Shown piece by piece: positions 11,048 to 25,570 of a stretch of DNA of 64,000 nt. Numbering within the stretch: position 1 is the first letter of the stretch; every line of letters starts with the position of its first letter. The notes under the pieces are model-generated. The model was given only the letters and a program-made list of their open reading frames with translations. It was not told the DNA's origin and made no database searches. The position numbers and the translations under genes are program-made. The DNA is taken from the NCBI RefSeq assembly GCF_029867415.1, contig NC_081184.1:76854364-76918363 (forward strand). Direction: 5' to 3'. This DNA is from Vicia villosa. Its lineage: Eukaryota > Streptophyta > Magnoliopsida > Fabales > Fabaceae.

Positions 11048-13883
11048 GTTCTATAATCCTCAGTTTTTTGTGGGATGCGAACTGACTCTTCTTTTATTTT
11101 TGAGTTGTGAAAATCAGAGAGTCGCCACCGACTTTTATTTTATCCAATTAAGGAAAGGTTTATAAAAGAAACAGAAAAAGACCTTAAAGAGATTTTGGGT
11201 TCGGGGTAGGTTATACAAAGGGAAGGTGTTAGCACCCTTTGTATCCATGGTTGTCCATGGGCTCTTAATTTCTTAGCTCACTTGTTTGAATTGTTTGTTT
11301 TGCTTGAAATGCTTGTATGTGGTTTTAAATATTTTGTAAAGAATTAACTTTGTAATGATCCTTGTGCGGATGTATATAAAGTGTTTATCTTTCGAAAAAT
11401 ATTTTGATGGTTTGAAAAAGATTTTTAACTTCGTAATGATCCTTGTTTGGATATATACAAAGTGTTGTCTTTTTGAAAGTTTGTTTTGAAAAAAAAACAA
11501 TGATGTGTAAGAACTTTTGTTTTTTTTTTTGATTGAGCAAGCAATTAGGAGGTTTACCCTAAGTTTATAAGGTTCTTTCCTATTTCTTTAGAAAATTTTC
11601 CTTGACTGGATACAGAAGAAAAATTTGAATCGTATTTGAAACAGTAAGTTTTGATTTTGAAAAGAGTAACAGAGGGATTACCCTAAGAGGTGCAAGTGTG
11701 ATTGTGTTTTGTTTTCAGATATGTTATCTTTGAGATTAGTGATCTAGCGCTTCAGTTTTATTCTTGTCATACACGCAGTTTTATATGTACAGAAATTAAA
11801 GTGCGGGAATGTAAACTGCGGAAAGTAAATCTACGCTATTACATCGATTGTGCGAGAAATGTAAACTACGCTATTTGCATGAATTTGACAACCTATACAC
11901 TTATCTATGAATTTAAATTGCAATAAGATAAAGGGAAAATATTTTTGGATTTTTGGATGGTTGATTTTAATTAAAATTAATGCATAATTAATTTAATTAA
12001 AAGGTTAAGAATTAGAAATAAAATTTAAACCTAAAAAGTTAAGTCTAAAATATGTCCAACCTATGTTCTGGACGTTAGAGCTTTCATGCTAGGGTTCAAA
12101 CCTGACCTGATGATCACTATAAACTCAACCATAACCATTAGACATGATAACAATGCATAAATGAAGAGTTTGAATTCAATGAAAATTACCAAACCGGAGA
12201 GTGATGGAACTCGTGTTTTAGGTCCTTCTGAACTTGGCTATTGATCCCAACTTACTTAAAAAGGTCCCAGGAGATGATTTATGGACTTAGTTTGCTTTGA
12301 AACTAGCTGCAAAATCAAACACGAAAATTAAAGTTTCTTGTGATGATTTTTTTTAAATATGGAGTGAGTTTGTGCTATGCTCTTGGGTTTATTTCGTGTG
12401 TGTATGATGCTGAAGTATCCAAGTCATTTATAAGCAAATTTAAGTGCTGAAAACTTAAGCAACCAAGCTCTTGAGTGTCTTTGAATTTTTGAGTTTTTTA
12501 TTAATAAAAACTTTGAAAATCTTGGCCATGACTTCAATTTTCTTCACCCCTCTTGCCATAGGTCTTCTGTAACTCTATGCTTCAGAATTTGGATCAAACT
12601 TGGTGACTCAAGCTAAAGACAAAGCATTGGATCATTATCTCGGATAGTTTCTTTTTAATTTAACTTTAAATGAAGTAAAATTAAATCAAAAAAGAAATAA
12701 AAATGTCATGGGCCTAAGATTGGTCGTGGGAGGCCTTAAACATTATTAGGAACATGTTTGGATCACAAATGCTTGGGCCCTTTTGGAAAAAAAAACAAAT
12801 TTGATCAATGTTGGTTTCATGCATTTTCCCAAAAAATGACCAACTTCAACAAGGCATAATTCCCTCAATTTTGATCATATGAAGGAGTTCTTGTACTTTT
12901 TAGAAACCTCAAGATGTCCTCTACAAGCTACTTTGGAAGTTTTTTTGCATTTGGAGAATTTATCTTGATGTTATGGGCTTTGACAAAAAACTGCTTTTTG
13001 TTGACTTTGAAAATGACCTGTAATGTCTTAGCTCATATTTTCCAAATGGTAAATCCAATGACCATGGGACCAATTTCATTTGAAAGATAATTGAATTTCC
13101 TTCAAAATAAGCTTTGGTTGGAATTTTTCGGATGAACGAGGAAAGAGTTATGGCCGGTCAAAGTTTAGTTGACTTTTTAGGAGAAAACCCTAATTTTGAA
13201 ACTTAGAGTTTTGTTGATTTCTGAACTTTTCTTGATGAATTATGATCAACCATTGATCAAATGATGAATCTTTTGACAAAATATGGATGTTGACAAAAAA
13301 TTTCATAATTGACTGTCTGTTGACTTTTCGGTCAAACTGGTCGTCTGTTGACCGTTTGAGCTGTTGACTGTGCGTCCGAGCGAATCGAAGTTTGAAAGTT
13401 TGTCTGGTGGTACTTTGAGACATATGGAGATCCATGAAATCCATTTGAGGTCTCAAAAAAACTTGTTCTCCTGAAAAAAACAAAAACCCTAATTAGGGAC
13501 TGTTTGTGTAGGAGACAGTTAAGCGTACCTGATTGTTGTGCAGTGTTGAGTCTCTGCTGATCATGTGATTATCAGAAGACTTCTAGAACAAAAATCTTGG
13601 AATTTTGAAATGCAAAAGATTGACTTGACTAATGGTACAAACACGGAGAATCGTGCTGTCAGCGGGTTTGACTATTAACTGGCTGTCCGGGCATTAACGT
13701 AACAGTTAAAGTGAAAACTTTAACAGTTAAAGTTAATTTTTTCTTTTTGCTTTTTGTTGTGTTAATGGTGAAAAATTATTTACATGATTTGTTAGAAAAA
13801 CAAAAACATAAAAATATACTGTACGCGAACGAAATTACCGATAATAAAATTGAAAAGGATTTAATGCACAGAAAAATAAATAT

Positions 13884-14216
13884 TTAACTAGCAATAAACA
13901 CGCATAATATTATCTTACTAATTAAACGACGGTACACAGATAGTACAATATTTAATACTGACAGTACAAATATTACATAAAAATATAGCGAACAGTACGA
14001 CAAATATAATGAACGGTACAATATCTGAAAGCAAAAGATACGACAAACTTTAAGTATGACGATTAAAAACCCATGCATTAACAACAATATATAGATGTAC
14101 GGGAGTGCTAGCATCCCAGGTCCGCATTTTTCAGGACTATGCAGACAGAAAAAAGACATGATCACCGTAAAAACAGTGATGACCATAAGAAAAAACGTAT
14201 CCGCCCACTTTGCCAT
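13884..14216 (-). CDS. Hypothetical small membrane-like ORF in the LTR of element A
   Basis: A 110-codon ORF starts MAKWADTFFLMVITVF at an ATG in a favourable context (AAAAATGGC), about 100 nt downstream of the LTR TATA box. It is strongly hydrophobic, with two to four possible membrane segments. AT-rich DNA read in this frame gives many Phe, Leu and Ile codons, so hydrophobicity alone proves little. No matching ORF is seen in the related LTR of element D. It could be a chance ORF in the R/U5 leader. Confidence 0.2.
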   Translation of the reverse strand: MAKWADTFFLMVITVFTVIMSFFCLHSPEKCGPGMLALPYIYILLLMHGFLIVILKVCRIFCFQILYRSLYLSYCSLYFYVIFVLSVLNIVLSVYRRLISKIILCVFIAS

Positions 14217-14315
14217 TTTTGTCGGGGAAGAAGAGAAAATAATTATGAGATTGTATGATAGAAATTTGGGAGATGAGTGAAATTTGATGTGAGAATTTAT
14301 GGAAAAAATGAGGGG

Positions 14316-14324
14316 TATATATAG
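14316..14324 (-). promoter_or_regulatory. TATA box of element A LTR promoter
   Basis: The minus strand reads CTATATATACCCC, followed by a pyrimidine-rich leader. Its placement about 525 bp inside the LTR start fits a U3/R boundary. Confidence 0.6.
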
Positions 14325-14942
14325 AGTGAAAAGAAGGATGGAGACGTTGGGGAATGAAGTGATACCGTACAAAAAAGGAAAGTTTGAGTGGTAGTAGGAT
14401 TTGAAAGAAAGTGTATGGAATAAAGTTGGGATTTGATTTGAAAGAAAGAGATTTGAAAAGAAAGAAAGAGATTTGAAAATAATATAGTACAAAAAATTAG
14501 TGGGAAACAAAAAACCAATAATAATTTAATTGTTACCAGTACAGTCTGAATCCCCGGTCTCTGTGCCTACAAAATTTAATTCTGTACCAACTGTATCAGT
14601 ATTATTTATCTGAAAATAAATCTCAAATAAACAGCGTGTGAAGTGATAAACAGTATTTGGCGTTTGTGTAAGAATAAATTCAACAGCGAACCAAAATACC
14701 GTATACAAATATTCTAAAAACTGGGTATTCATAAAATCAGGATATTTATGAAATAAAATCCTAGATTATATAAAACTCCAAATTTTTAGACAGAAGTCTG
14801 TTACCTTCTTTTTTTGAAAAAAGATGCGGGCAAATTTTGGGGTATAACAGGTGGGAAAAGAAATTCCCATTTTTTAGCATGTTTGACTTCAAGATCATTC
14901 TTTCATTCTCATTTATACTTTATGCATTTTACATTTTAGTTA

Positions 14943-15088
14943 CTCCCTCTGGTCCTATTTATAAGAAAATATTTACTCTTTAGATTCATTGAATAATTAA
15001 TGTATTTGGTATATATATTGTCTAGATAAATTAGTTATTCATTGTATTAGAAAAATAAAATTTTTCTTATAAATAGAGCTGAAGGTAG
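14943..15088. mobile_element. Stowaway-type MITE (Tc1/mariner)
   Basis: A 146-bp element is flanked by TA target duplications (14941-14942 and 15089-15090). Terminal inverted repeats begin CTCCCTCTGGTCC at the left and CTACCTTCAGCTC at the right (complement), then both continue TATTTATAAGAAA. CTCCCTC ends with a TA TSD are diagnostic of Stowaway. It encodes nothing and needs a mariner transposase in trans. Confidence 0.9.
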
Positions 15089-15093
15089 TATTA

Positions 15094-15117
15094 ATTATTA
15101 TTATTATTATTATTATG
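15094..15117. repeat. (TTA)n microsatellite
   Basis: About eight TTA units immediately follow the MITE. Confidence 0.85.
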
Positions 15118-15229
15118 ACTATTCATAATTGTAATTAATTATGACCAACATATTTTCATCTTTTGTATATGGATTGTTCCTTTGATGATTGAGTTTATTG
15201 GTTTTAATTAAAGTCATTTTAAAAAGACG

Positions 15230-15891
15230 GATATATAGATATACATCTATTTTTACCATCGAGTCTTCAAATACGCAAGTTGAGTAACTTGACTATTTTG
15301 AGTTTTGCTTTAGTAACCATATCGTATGAAAATTGATAAATAGATGCACATCAATTTTAATCTTGGAGAGCTCAAAACACAAGTTGTACAACTTGGTCGT
15401 TTTTTTGCTCTTGAAGGCTCGGACGGATGCAAGACACGTGTTTTATTTGTCCCAACTCTCATTTTCTGCTCGGATACATTTTAGTCGTTCTAAGCACCGT
15501 TCTTTCTTTATTAACAATTTAATAACTAAAGTGCAAAAGATAAAAATCGGTTAAATATATGTACATCTATTTTAACCTTCGAATTTGCAAGACGTAATTT
15601 GTACAACTTGGGTGTTTCAACTATGATTTTTTTATAGAAATCAAATTCATTAGGGTTAATACCATCTTTTGTAAAATTAATTAGAGGTAATCATTATTTA
15701 AAACAGATGTCGTAGGGTACTAACACGTTCTCTACGCATAACCGACTCCCAAACCTAAATTTGATTGTGATGACTGTATTTTTGTTCATTAAGAGTTTAA
15801 TTAACGTTTTCCCTTTTTAAAAAATAAACTTTGATTTTGACTTAATTACTTTTGAGCGTATTCATGCTCGAATATTTTTCGCGTCGCGACA
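15230..15891 (+). repeat. Decayed Ty3/gypsy LTR end (relic)
   Basis: 15714-15770 (GGGTACTAACACGTTCTC, then CGCATAACCGACTCCCAAAC) matches in order the end of element C's LTR (GGGTGCTAGTACCTTCCC, then CGTAATCGACTCCCGTAC). The segment closes with TTTTTCGCGTCGCGACA, like C's LTR terminus TTTTTCGCGAGCGTGCGACA. Upstream are three diverged copies of a roughly 50-bp unit (near 15240, 15344 and 15557) ending in ACAAGTTGTACAACTTGG-like words. No PBS follows, so this is a solo LTR or a fragment. Confidence 0.5.
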
Positions 15892-16799
15892 ACTTGTATC
15901 AAACAATGGACGTCCAATGCGATTAATGGGTTCATATATTATGATAAATAGATGACGAAATAGACTATGAATGCCATTTGCTTGCCTGTATCTCAGGTTG
16001 GCTCTTGTATATCCTGTATAAATGTATGAGCACACTATTGTAATTAAATTGTACTTCATAATTTATCTTACTAATCAGGATTGTTTTCTATTTTTTTATG
16101 TACGTTTTGATAGTTCATATAATTATTGGATGGTTGGATAGCAATATTGTTTAAATTAGGGATGTTTGAAATTGAGTCGGCCCAATAAAAAGTTATTAAT
16201 CAAACCGAATTAAGTTGAAAACTCTCAAGAATTACATTTGATTTGGATGTATTTGAGATATTTTTTAACCGAATCGCATAGTTTGGTTTAAGGTTTATAT
16301 TTACAACCAAACCAGACCGTATTAAGTTACATATATTTTATCGTTCTATTGGCATGATATTTATTTTAATTACATATCAACAATTATTTATAAACTATTT
16401 GTTTATTTAACATGAAATTGTTATACATCTATTTTTATTTTCATTTTCAATTTGTTAGTTTAATTTACATTATTTATATATCTTTTTATATACAAAATAT
16501 TGATGATAAAAAAAGAAATCGTAATCATATTAGCACCATAATGACATGCATGCACTTGTTTATAACAAGACGATATAATATTTCAAATATATTTAATAAT
16601 ACAATTTCATTTATATTGTCAATCAAACATAACATAAAATAGTAACATTCGATTCATGTTTAAGCATCAAATTATAACTTTATTTTGACTATTATAAATT
16701 TATTTTATGATAATGTATGAATGATTAAATGCAAAATTATATTATTTTCTAATGTGTATATATAACTCTATAAATTTTTTGTAAAATACTAAAACCACC
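15892..16799. other. Unassigned AT-rich intergenic sequence
   Basis: No convincing ORF. The stretch 16159-16320 has short opposed AACCAAACC/GGTTTGGTT-like words that could be an old non-autonomous DNA transposon, but I cannot define its ends. Confidence 0.4.
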
Positions 16800-17681
16800 T
16801 GTTTATAGCGATTTCTGGTAAACAGCCGCTAATCTTTCAAATCTTATGTTTCGATAACTTACAGGACCGACTAGATTGATCCTATAACATGTGTCTATAT
16901 TCAATTATCCCTATAATTGGTTTCATGTTCTTGTGTTACTTTGTTTTTATGAAAATGATAAGACTTTCTAAATGTTGTGACTATTTGAAAATGTAAATAA
17001 ACATAAACTCGACTATAAATTCTAGATGACTGGAATTTAAAGGTTTAGACTAAAAATTTAAAGGAATGCATAAAATGCATGAAATGGCTCTAAACGTAAA
17101 GATTTTGACTAAAGAGTAAAAGGAATCGAAAGATAGATAATAAAATTGTATTGATAAAGTAAGAACAAATGGTAAAAGACACTGATGGTGTTTCTCATAC
17201 GTACATTCTCAGCAAAAACTCGTTTTTCTATGCTGGTACTTTTAGTGTATTTGAGTGATTTTTTTGGTACAAAATGAACACCCTAAATCCTAACATTAAG
17301 ATCCCTATTTATACTAATTCGACCATAACGGTCTTTCTCTAACGAAATGCCACGTTGCCCTTTTGCATGTGCTTCGATTCTCCGAGACTTCCACGCGTCT
17401 CTCTGGCTAAAATAAATCACTTTGAAATTCAAAACCTTCTCGCTCGAAGTTCTGAAGTGCGAACAACGTGACTTGTCGAAACATATCTTCAAAATATTTC
17501 TAAGTTTGTTTTACCTCTTTGACTTTGAAAACATTTTAACTTGGGCGTCACTTCGACATAGAGAAAAGCTCCCTCATGAAGAAGCTTGAAATAGCCTTAT
17601 ACAGACATTCTCCCCACCTTCTCATTCAAAGCATAAAACTTATAATACCTTGTTTATAACTGTCGAAATCTTCAGCTAACA
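16800..17681 (-). repeat. Diverged solo LTR of the element E family
   Basis: It begins TGTTTATAGCGATTTCTGGT and closes CTTCAGCTAACA, parallel to E's LTRs (TGTTTACGGTGATTTCCGGT ... CCCCAGCCAACA). Shared internal landmarks occur in the same order: GGACCGACTAGATTGATCCTA, CATACGTACATTCTCAGC, ACATTAAGA-CCC and a TATAAATA box (complement, 17306-17313). A CCCCC tract follows at 17682, like the PPT of E, so this may be a 3' LTR that lost its element rather than a true solo LTR. Confidence 0.7.
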
Positions 17682-20249
<2,568 letters not shown>

Positions 20250-20700
20250 AAGAGTCTATTACTCGTGGGTGGACCATGAGTACTTTGAGACTTCTCCCCT
20301 TATACTCAGGAGAATGTTGTGAAGGAATCCTTCTTTGAGGTGGGATTGTCTTCATATTTGATAATCTCGATGATCCCTGCAGACAAACAAGTATGTAACA
20401 AGTTTAAAGGATGTCCTGTTCCTTTTTATGAGTGCATCTTCCAGAAGTTGTGTGTTTGGCTTCCTCTAACTTATTTTAAGAAAGAAGTCTTGGAACACCT
20501 TTGTATTCCTCCCTCACAGCTTCATTTGATTGTTTGAGCCTTTTTAAGGGTATTCCAGTACTAGTACACGTATCAGGGAGACATGGGTTTAGCCTTTAAG
20601 AACCTCTTCTTCCATTTCTTTGAGGTAAAACTGGTTTCCAATAAAGTCTTTTGCGTTTACATAGAGATCAGGGAAAAGTTCAAGAATAATTATTTCTTAG
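20250..20700 (+). pseudogene. Relic of a 'putative gypsy-type transposon' ORF
   Basis: Plus-strand translation keeps the signature of this plant transposon-associated family: IPADKQVCNKF, then PFYECIFQKLCVWLPL, then VLEHLCIPPSQLHL, and further on NLFFHFFEVK. In-frame stops occur near 20535 and 20560. It is cut off at 20701 where element B begins. Members are usually extra ORFs of Tat-type retrotransposons. Function unknown; assignment is from motif resemblance. Confidence 0.55.
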
Positions 20701-20701
20701 C

Positions 20702-21634
20702 TATAGATGTTTCAAGTTGGCTGCATTTTGGTAAAACATGCCTGGGTGTTTAATGTCTTGTTAAATGTCATGACATGCTTTATATGGTGTTATGCAGGTT
20801 GCATATGTTTAAGCTAATACAGGTTTTTAGTGAATGTCATGACCGATGTCATGATATCCATGTTCGAGAGCAGGAGCTGTTATGTTTTACTATTATGTTT
20901 CATGATTTCTCTCAGTCTACAATTTAGGAAACATTTTATTGTGTGCTGAATATTTCTCCTTGAAGATTTCGTATACAGCATATTTTATAACAGCCTGATG
21001 ACGTGTGAATTAGGTTAACTTGGTTAACTCTAATTTGTTTCTTGGAAAGCCCGAGGCCCAACAGCTGCATATAAGAAGATTGCAATCCTAATTTGGAGCG
21101 CAGAAATTTTTTAATTGTGCAGAACCATAGTTCTGTGTTTGTGTGTTTAGTCTCTTGTACTCCAAGAAATTGTCTTTTGATGATTGTATTGGAATAGGTT
21201 GTTTTTGTACTTTGTCACTCTATGCTTTTAAGCACGAGTGCGTGTCTCTTGATTGAAGCTTTTAAGCAAGATCAAGGTGTGTTTTTGAAGTGTGTATTCT
21301 CTCTTTTAATTAAAGTCTGTTTGTAATCACTGCTGTGATTGAGGGGGAGTGAGTGGAGATACTCAGGTCTAGGACTAGATTGGAGTTGCATTGGGTAGGT
21401 CTTAAGTGAGGAGTTGTAAACGGGGGAGTTTAGCTCTGAATTAATACTACTTATATTGGATTCCCTCCCGGGCTTGGTAGCCCCCAGAGTAGGTATTGTT
21501 GTATACCGAACTGGGTAAACAATTCTCTGTGTTCTTTACTATTTTATGCTTTTCTGTCTTAAAGAATTATTCTGTGTTATTGTGGATGTCATAACATCCA
21601 GTAAGACATCGCGTGTGAGTTACTAGAATTTTCA
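20702..21634 (+). repeat. 5' LTR of element B (933 bp)
   Basis: The ends are TATAGATG (the 3' copy at 25327 has TGTAGATG) and AATTTTCA. The PBS follows two bases later. A TATA-like GCATATAAGAAG at about 21067 is a plausible promoter. Confidence 0.85.
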
Positions 21635-21636
21635 AT

Positions 21637-21648
21637 TGGTATCAGAGT
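21637..21648 (+). other. Primer binding site, element B
   Basis: TGGTATCAGAGT is complementary to the 3' end of initiator tRNA-Met, with one mismatch to the usual TGGTATCAGAGC. This is the standard primer of Ty1/copia elements. Confidence 0.9.
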
Positions 21649-21705
21649 AAGCACCCTACCTGTCTATATCTAGGTGAGATCTAGGGACAGAGAAATTCTG
21701 GTACT

Positions 21706-22930
21706 ATGGAGAAGGAGTTGTTAGTGTTTGAGAATAGACCACCTATTCTGGATGGCTCTAACTATGATTACTAGAAACCTCGTATGGTAGCTATTCTAAA
21801 GTCTGTGGACAGCAAGGCCTGGAGAGCTGTGGAAAATGGATGGAAACATCCTGAGAAGGTAGTGGAAGATGGAACCACTATTCTAATTTTTGAAGAACAA
21901 TGGAGCATATCTGAGGAAGAGCTGGCTTTGGGCAATTCCAAGGCACTAAATGCTTTGTTCAATGGAATAGACAAGAACATATTCAGATTTGTGCAGCACT
22001 GTGATCTGGCTAAAGAAGTTTGGGATATTCTCAAAACAACTCATGAAGGCACATCCAAAGTGAAGATGTCTAAACTTCAGATGCTTACCACCAAGTTTGA
22101 AAATCTCAAGATGAAAGAGGAAGAGACCATTCAAGAGTTCTACATGAATATCCTTGAGATTGCAAATACCTCAGGAGCCTTAGGAGAAAAAATGTCTGAA
22201 GAAAAGATGGTAAGAAAGATCCTCAGATCACTGCCTAAGAGATTCGCTATGAAGGTGACTACTATAGAAGAAGCTCAAGACATCAGCAACATGAAGGTGG
22301 ATGAACTCATTGGTACTCTACAAACCTTTGAGATGAGTATTTGTGACACTGTTGAAAAGAAGAACAAGAGCATAAAGTTTGTTTCAAACACTAAAGATAA
22401 TTCAAGAGAAAGCAATGGTGGAAGTGATGAAAATTTATCAGAAGTCATAGCCATGCTTGGAAAACAATTCAATAGGTTCATTAAAAGGGTTGATTAGAAG
22501 TTCATAACCAATGTCAAGAACACTTCCTATGACATCAGCAAGACCTATGACCCTATCAAAAGATCTAAAGCTGAAGAGAAGCCCAATCAAGGCAAAGGGG
22601 TTCAGTGCCATGGATGTGAAGGATATGGTCACATTACAGCTGAATGTCCTACCTACCTCAAGGAGCATAACAAAGGGTTGTGTGTCACTTGGTCTGATGA
22701 AGATTCTGACAATTAGTCTGAAGAGGAAACTGCAAAACATGTCACAGTTCTAACACGTTTCTATGCATCTGTTGACGATTCCAATGAAGATGAGATAACC
22801 TTTGATGAGCTTGCTGCCTCATACAAGAAGCGATGTATCAAGAGTGATGAAGTCTGCAAACAAGTGGAGAAGCAAAAGATAATCACGAAGGAACTGAAAT
22901 TGAGAAGAATGAACATCTTGCAACCATAGA
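21706..22930 (+). pseudogene. Element B gag, broken
   Basis: The start is at ATG 21706 (MEKELLVFENRPPILDGSNY). The UBN2-type copia gag domain follows (AWRAVENGW, ALNALFNGID, AKEVWDILKTTHEG, LRSLPKRFAMKVTTIEEA). A CCHC zinc knuckle lies at about 22607-22647 (CHGCEGYGHITAEC), then an acidic SDEDSDN segment and a coiled-coil tail (TFDELAASYKKRC). In-frame stops are at 21772-21774 and 22495-22497, with another after the acidic segment and one near 22928. Gag forms the particle and binds RNA. The tail motif resembles Sirevirus gags of legumes. Confidence 0.82.
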
Positions 22931-22946
22931 CTCACTCAGTAGTGAA

Positions 22947-23840
22947 ATGAGCATGTTAAACTCCAAACTTGATCAAATGACTAAATATTTCAGGATGCTG
23001 AATAATGGAACTGACACTTTAGAAGAAATTCTACAGGTTGGACAGGGAGCAGGAGACATGTTTGGGGTAGGATTTGTGGGTAAATCAGAATTCACTTATG
23101 GGTTCAGGAGATCAAAACCTGAAGCTTACTTGACAAACCAGATGTCAACACCAATGTCACAACATCAAGGAAACAGAAGAAGGAGCCAAACAAAGAAGAA
23201 ATTCCAAAGATGGAGGTGTCACTATTGTGGAAGATTTGGACACATAAAGCCATTCTGTATTAGACTAGTTGGACATCCCAACCAAACACATCAAGCCAAA
23301 CCTAAACATGATACTCTTGATAGAAAGCAACAGTGGGTGGCTAAGAATGTTGCTCTAGTAGCACACACATATCTAAGAATGTCTGCCAAGGAAGACTGGT
23401 ACCTTGACACTGGTTGCTCAAATCATATGACTTGAAGAAAGAACTTATTAGTAGACATCAAACTTGATGGCTCCAGCTATGTGACTCTTGGTGATAGAGA
23501 AATAAGAGAAGTCAAAGGTGTTGGCAATTTAGGATGTCCTGGTGTTCCTAATCTGAATAATGCCTTGCTGGTACAATGACTGGCTGCAAATCTTATAAGT
23601 ATCAGCCAACTATGTGATGAAGGGTTCAATGTCAGATTCACTAAAGAAGATTGCATTGTCACAAATGGAGAAAATGAAGAAGTCATGAAGGGATTTAGGT
23701 CTAAGGATAATTGTTACTTTTGGGAGCCTAAAACCTCAAAGTTTCCTTCTACTTGTCCCATGGCCAATGAAAAAATTGAGGGTAATCACCAAGAAAGAAC
23801 TGTTAAACTAGAGGTTCCCGTTCCCAGATCATAGAATCCT
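22947..23840 (+). pseudogene. Element B second zinc knuckle, protease and pre-integrase domain, broken
   Basis: A reading frame carries a second CCHC knuckle at 23217-23258 (CHYCGRFGHIKPFC), then the retropepsin active site WYLDTGCSNHMT (Asp at 23406-23408), then a GAG-pre-integrase segment (LLVQ, ANLISISQLCDEG). Stops follow HMT and LLVQ. The frame ends near 23832, and the integrase zinc finger and DDE core that should follow are missing. Confidence 0.8.
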
Positions 23841-23849
23841 GTTGAAGAA

Positions 23850-24330
23850 ATGGATGAGTCTGATGATGAGTCTTATGTTGGAGAACTCACCATTAGTGAA
23901 CTTGCTGCTGGATATTCTGAGACGTGTCTAATAAACGAAGGACTGTGTAAAAGATTAGCAGTGTATAAAACTGCTTATGCAGTATTACAAGAAGAAAGAG
24001 TAAGTCTCATGACAAATATTGTTGCTCTAAAGAGAAAGCTGCGAAATATAAGATCTAACAAAAGGACATCAATGGGAAGTAATCAAGGCATGAATATCAG
24101 CAAGTCAGAGGTGAGAATCATTCCTAACAAGACGAAGAAAAATATGTCTAATCAAAAGCATCAACATCCAGAAAAAACATCAAGAAAAGGATACACCTAT
24201 CTCAGTCAGGAGATGCCATCAATGTGGCAAGATAGGTCACTTAAGGTCCACATGCCCTGAAAATCATGCACCTACTGGAAGAAAGATCCCTCAACAGAAA
24301 AATCTGGCCAAAATAAAGCCACCTCAGCGT
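23850..24330 (+). pseudogene. Second gag-tail-like segment with a third zinc knuckle (element B)
   Basis: Where integrase is expected, the sequence returns to a gag-tail-like module: an acidic DESDDESYVGEL start, ELAAGYSETC paralleling ELAASYKKRC of the upstream gag, a coiled-coil stretch, and a third CCHC knuckle in another frame at 24214-24255 (CHQCGKIGHLRSTC). It is therefore a duplication of the gag C-terminus or a piece of another gag captured downstream of protease. Confidence 0.6.
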
Positions 24331-25230
24331 AAGTTATGTGTTGACACTAAACACTCAAGTTGTGGCATAAATGAGAAGGAGGCCATAAGGAAAATAGGAA
24401 ACTCTATAAGAAGGAAACCTAAACAAGATGAATGTCCTAGAAAAGAAGAGTTCATTCTTGCTATAAGCAAGAACACAACAATGAAGTGTGATGATGTGGA
24501 AGAAGGTGAGACTACTTTCTCACTGGAATATGAAAATGTGAAAACAAATGTCTTAACATCATAATACGCTAAAAAATCAACTGTGTGCACTGAGAAAAAA
24601 GATGCTTCTGGAATTGATAAATGTTCATCTTTCAGTATCCAAAATGTTCTCCATAGGGAGATTATTGTTAGGAATCAAATACCAGAAGCTGTTAAAAGAT
24701 CAAGGAAATCATCTATAACTTTTTAGAGTACTCACAACCTTGACCTAAAGAAAACAATGATGGTTGTCCTTAATGATATCTGGACTAGAGATATGAAAAG
24801 AGAAGTGTACCTGTTCAAGGAAAGTAATGTATGGAACATGGTCCCAAGGGAGCTATCTATTGATCATCGATTTCATCTAAGAGAGGAGCCACTAGCAATA
24901 GACCAAGCTTCAAAAGTATGGAATGAAAGAGGAAATGCTTCACAAATCAACCTGGGAAATCAAGAAAACAAGGAGAGCATGATTTTTCTTATTACAAATG
25001 AAGGTGTAAATCTTATGATGGGTGTGATTCACACAAAAGGCTTAGACTGGTCTAAATTAAAGTGGATACAACAAAGTTTATCTAAGCATAATGTCAAGGA
25101 GGATGTCGCAACAATGTCCTGCAACATCAATAGACATCTCTTCAACAAAGATTTTATGGAGGACAAAAATATTACAATGAAGCATATGCCCACAGATCTA
25201 GAGATTGTGTGGTATGTTGTATTGTATTAG
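24331..25230 (+). pseudogene. Degenerate internal region of element B, possible RT N-terminal trace
   Basis: Mostly unrecognisable. The frame from 24757 contains KESNVWNMVPRE, which resembles the start of copia RT (a xxNxVWxLVPRP motif), but no catalytic RT motif follows. It ends before the PPT. Confidence 0.4.
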
Positions 25231-25313
25231 CTCTGATTGTGTGTGGTTGTGTGTTTTCTGCTGCAAATGTTTCTCTGATGTGGTGTGACAGGATGTTTTA
25301 GCCAAAAATTTGC

Positions 25314-25326
25314 CAAAGGGGGAGAT
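25314..25326 (+). other. Polypurine tract, element B
   Basis: AAAGGGGGAGA lies directly before the 3' LTR start (TGTAGATG at 25327); it is the usual copia PPT. Confidence 0.85.
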
Positions 25327-25570
25327 TGTAGATGTTTTCAAGTTGGCTGCATTTGTGGTAAAACATGCTTGGGTGTTTAATATCTTGACAAATGTCATGA
25401 CATGCTTTATATGGTGTTATGTAGGTTGCATATGTTTAAGCTAATACAAGTTTTTTAGTGAATGTCATGACCGATGTCATGACATCCATGTTTGACAGCA
25501 GGAGTTGTTATGTTTTACTATTATGTTTCCTGATTTCTCTCAGTCTACAATTTAGGAAACATTTTATTGT
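25327..25570 (+). repeat. 3' LTR of element B, first part
   Basis: Matches 20702-20942 of the 5' LTR. It ends at the ATTGT duplicated by insertion of element C. Confidence 0.88.

Larger units (their letters stand above)
1..14849 (-). mobile_element. Element A: decayed autonomous Ogre (Ty3/gypsy, Tat clade), 3' end beyond window
   Basis: The element reads right to left: 5' LTR, PBS, ORF1, gag-protease, intron, RT-RNase H, second RNase H, integrase, 3' UTR. An extra ORF upstream of gag, an intron between protease and RT, and two RNase H domains are known hallmarks of Ogre elements. The outer LTR edge at 14849 begins TGTTATACCCC on the minus strand. No second LTR start occurs between 1 and 1190, so the 3' LTR lies off the window and a TSD cannot be checked. 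All coding regions carry stops or frameshifts, so this copy is dead. More than 14.8 kb is present, consistent with the over 20 kb usual for Ogre. Confidence 0.9.
11050..14849 (-). repeat. 5' LTR of element A (about 3.8 kb)
   Basis: It starts TGTTATACCCCAAAATTTG on the minus strand at 14849 and ends two bases before the PBS. The inner 200 bp (for example 11205-11275, the complement of AACCATGGATACAAAGGG) matches 63300-63370, the LTR of element D, so A and D belong to one family. It is AT-rich with long poly-T/poly-A runs. A TATA box near 14320 marks the likely transcription start. I see no host gene in it. Confidence 0.88.

Noticed and set aside
12090..12110. B-box-like GGGTTCAAACCTG in the LTR of element A
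   Set aside because: No A box at the right distance and no clover-leaf pairing.
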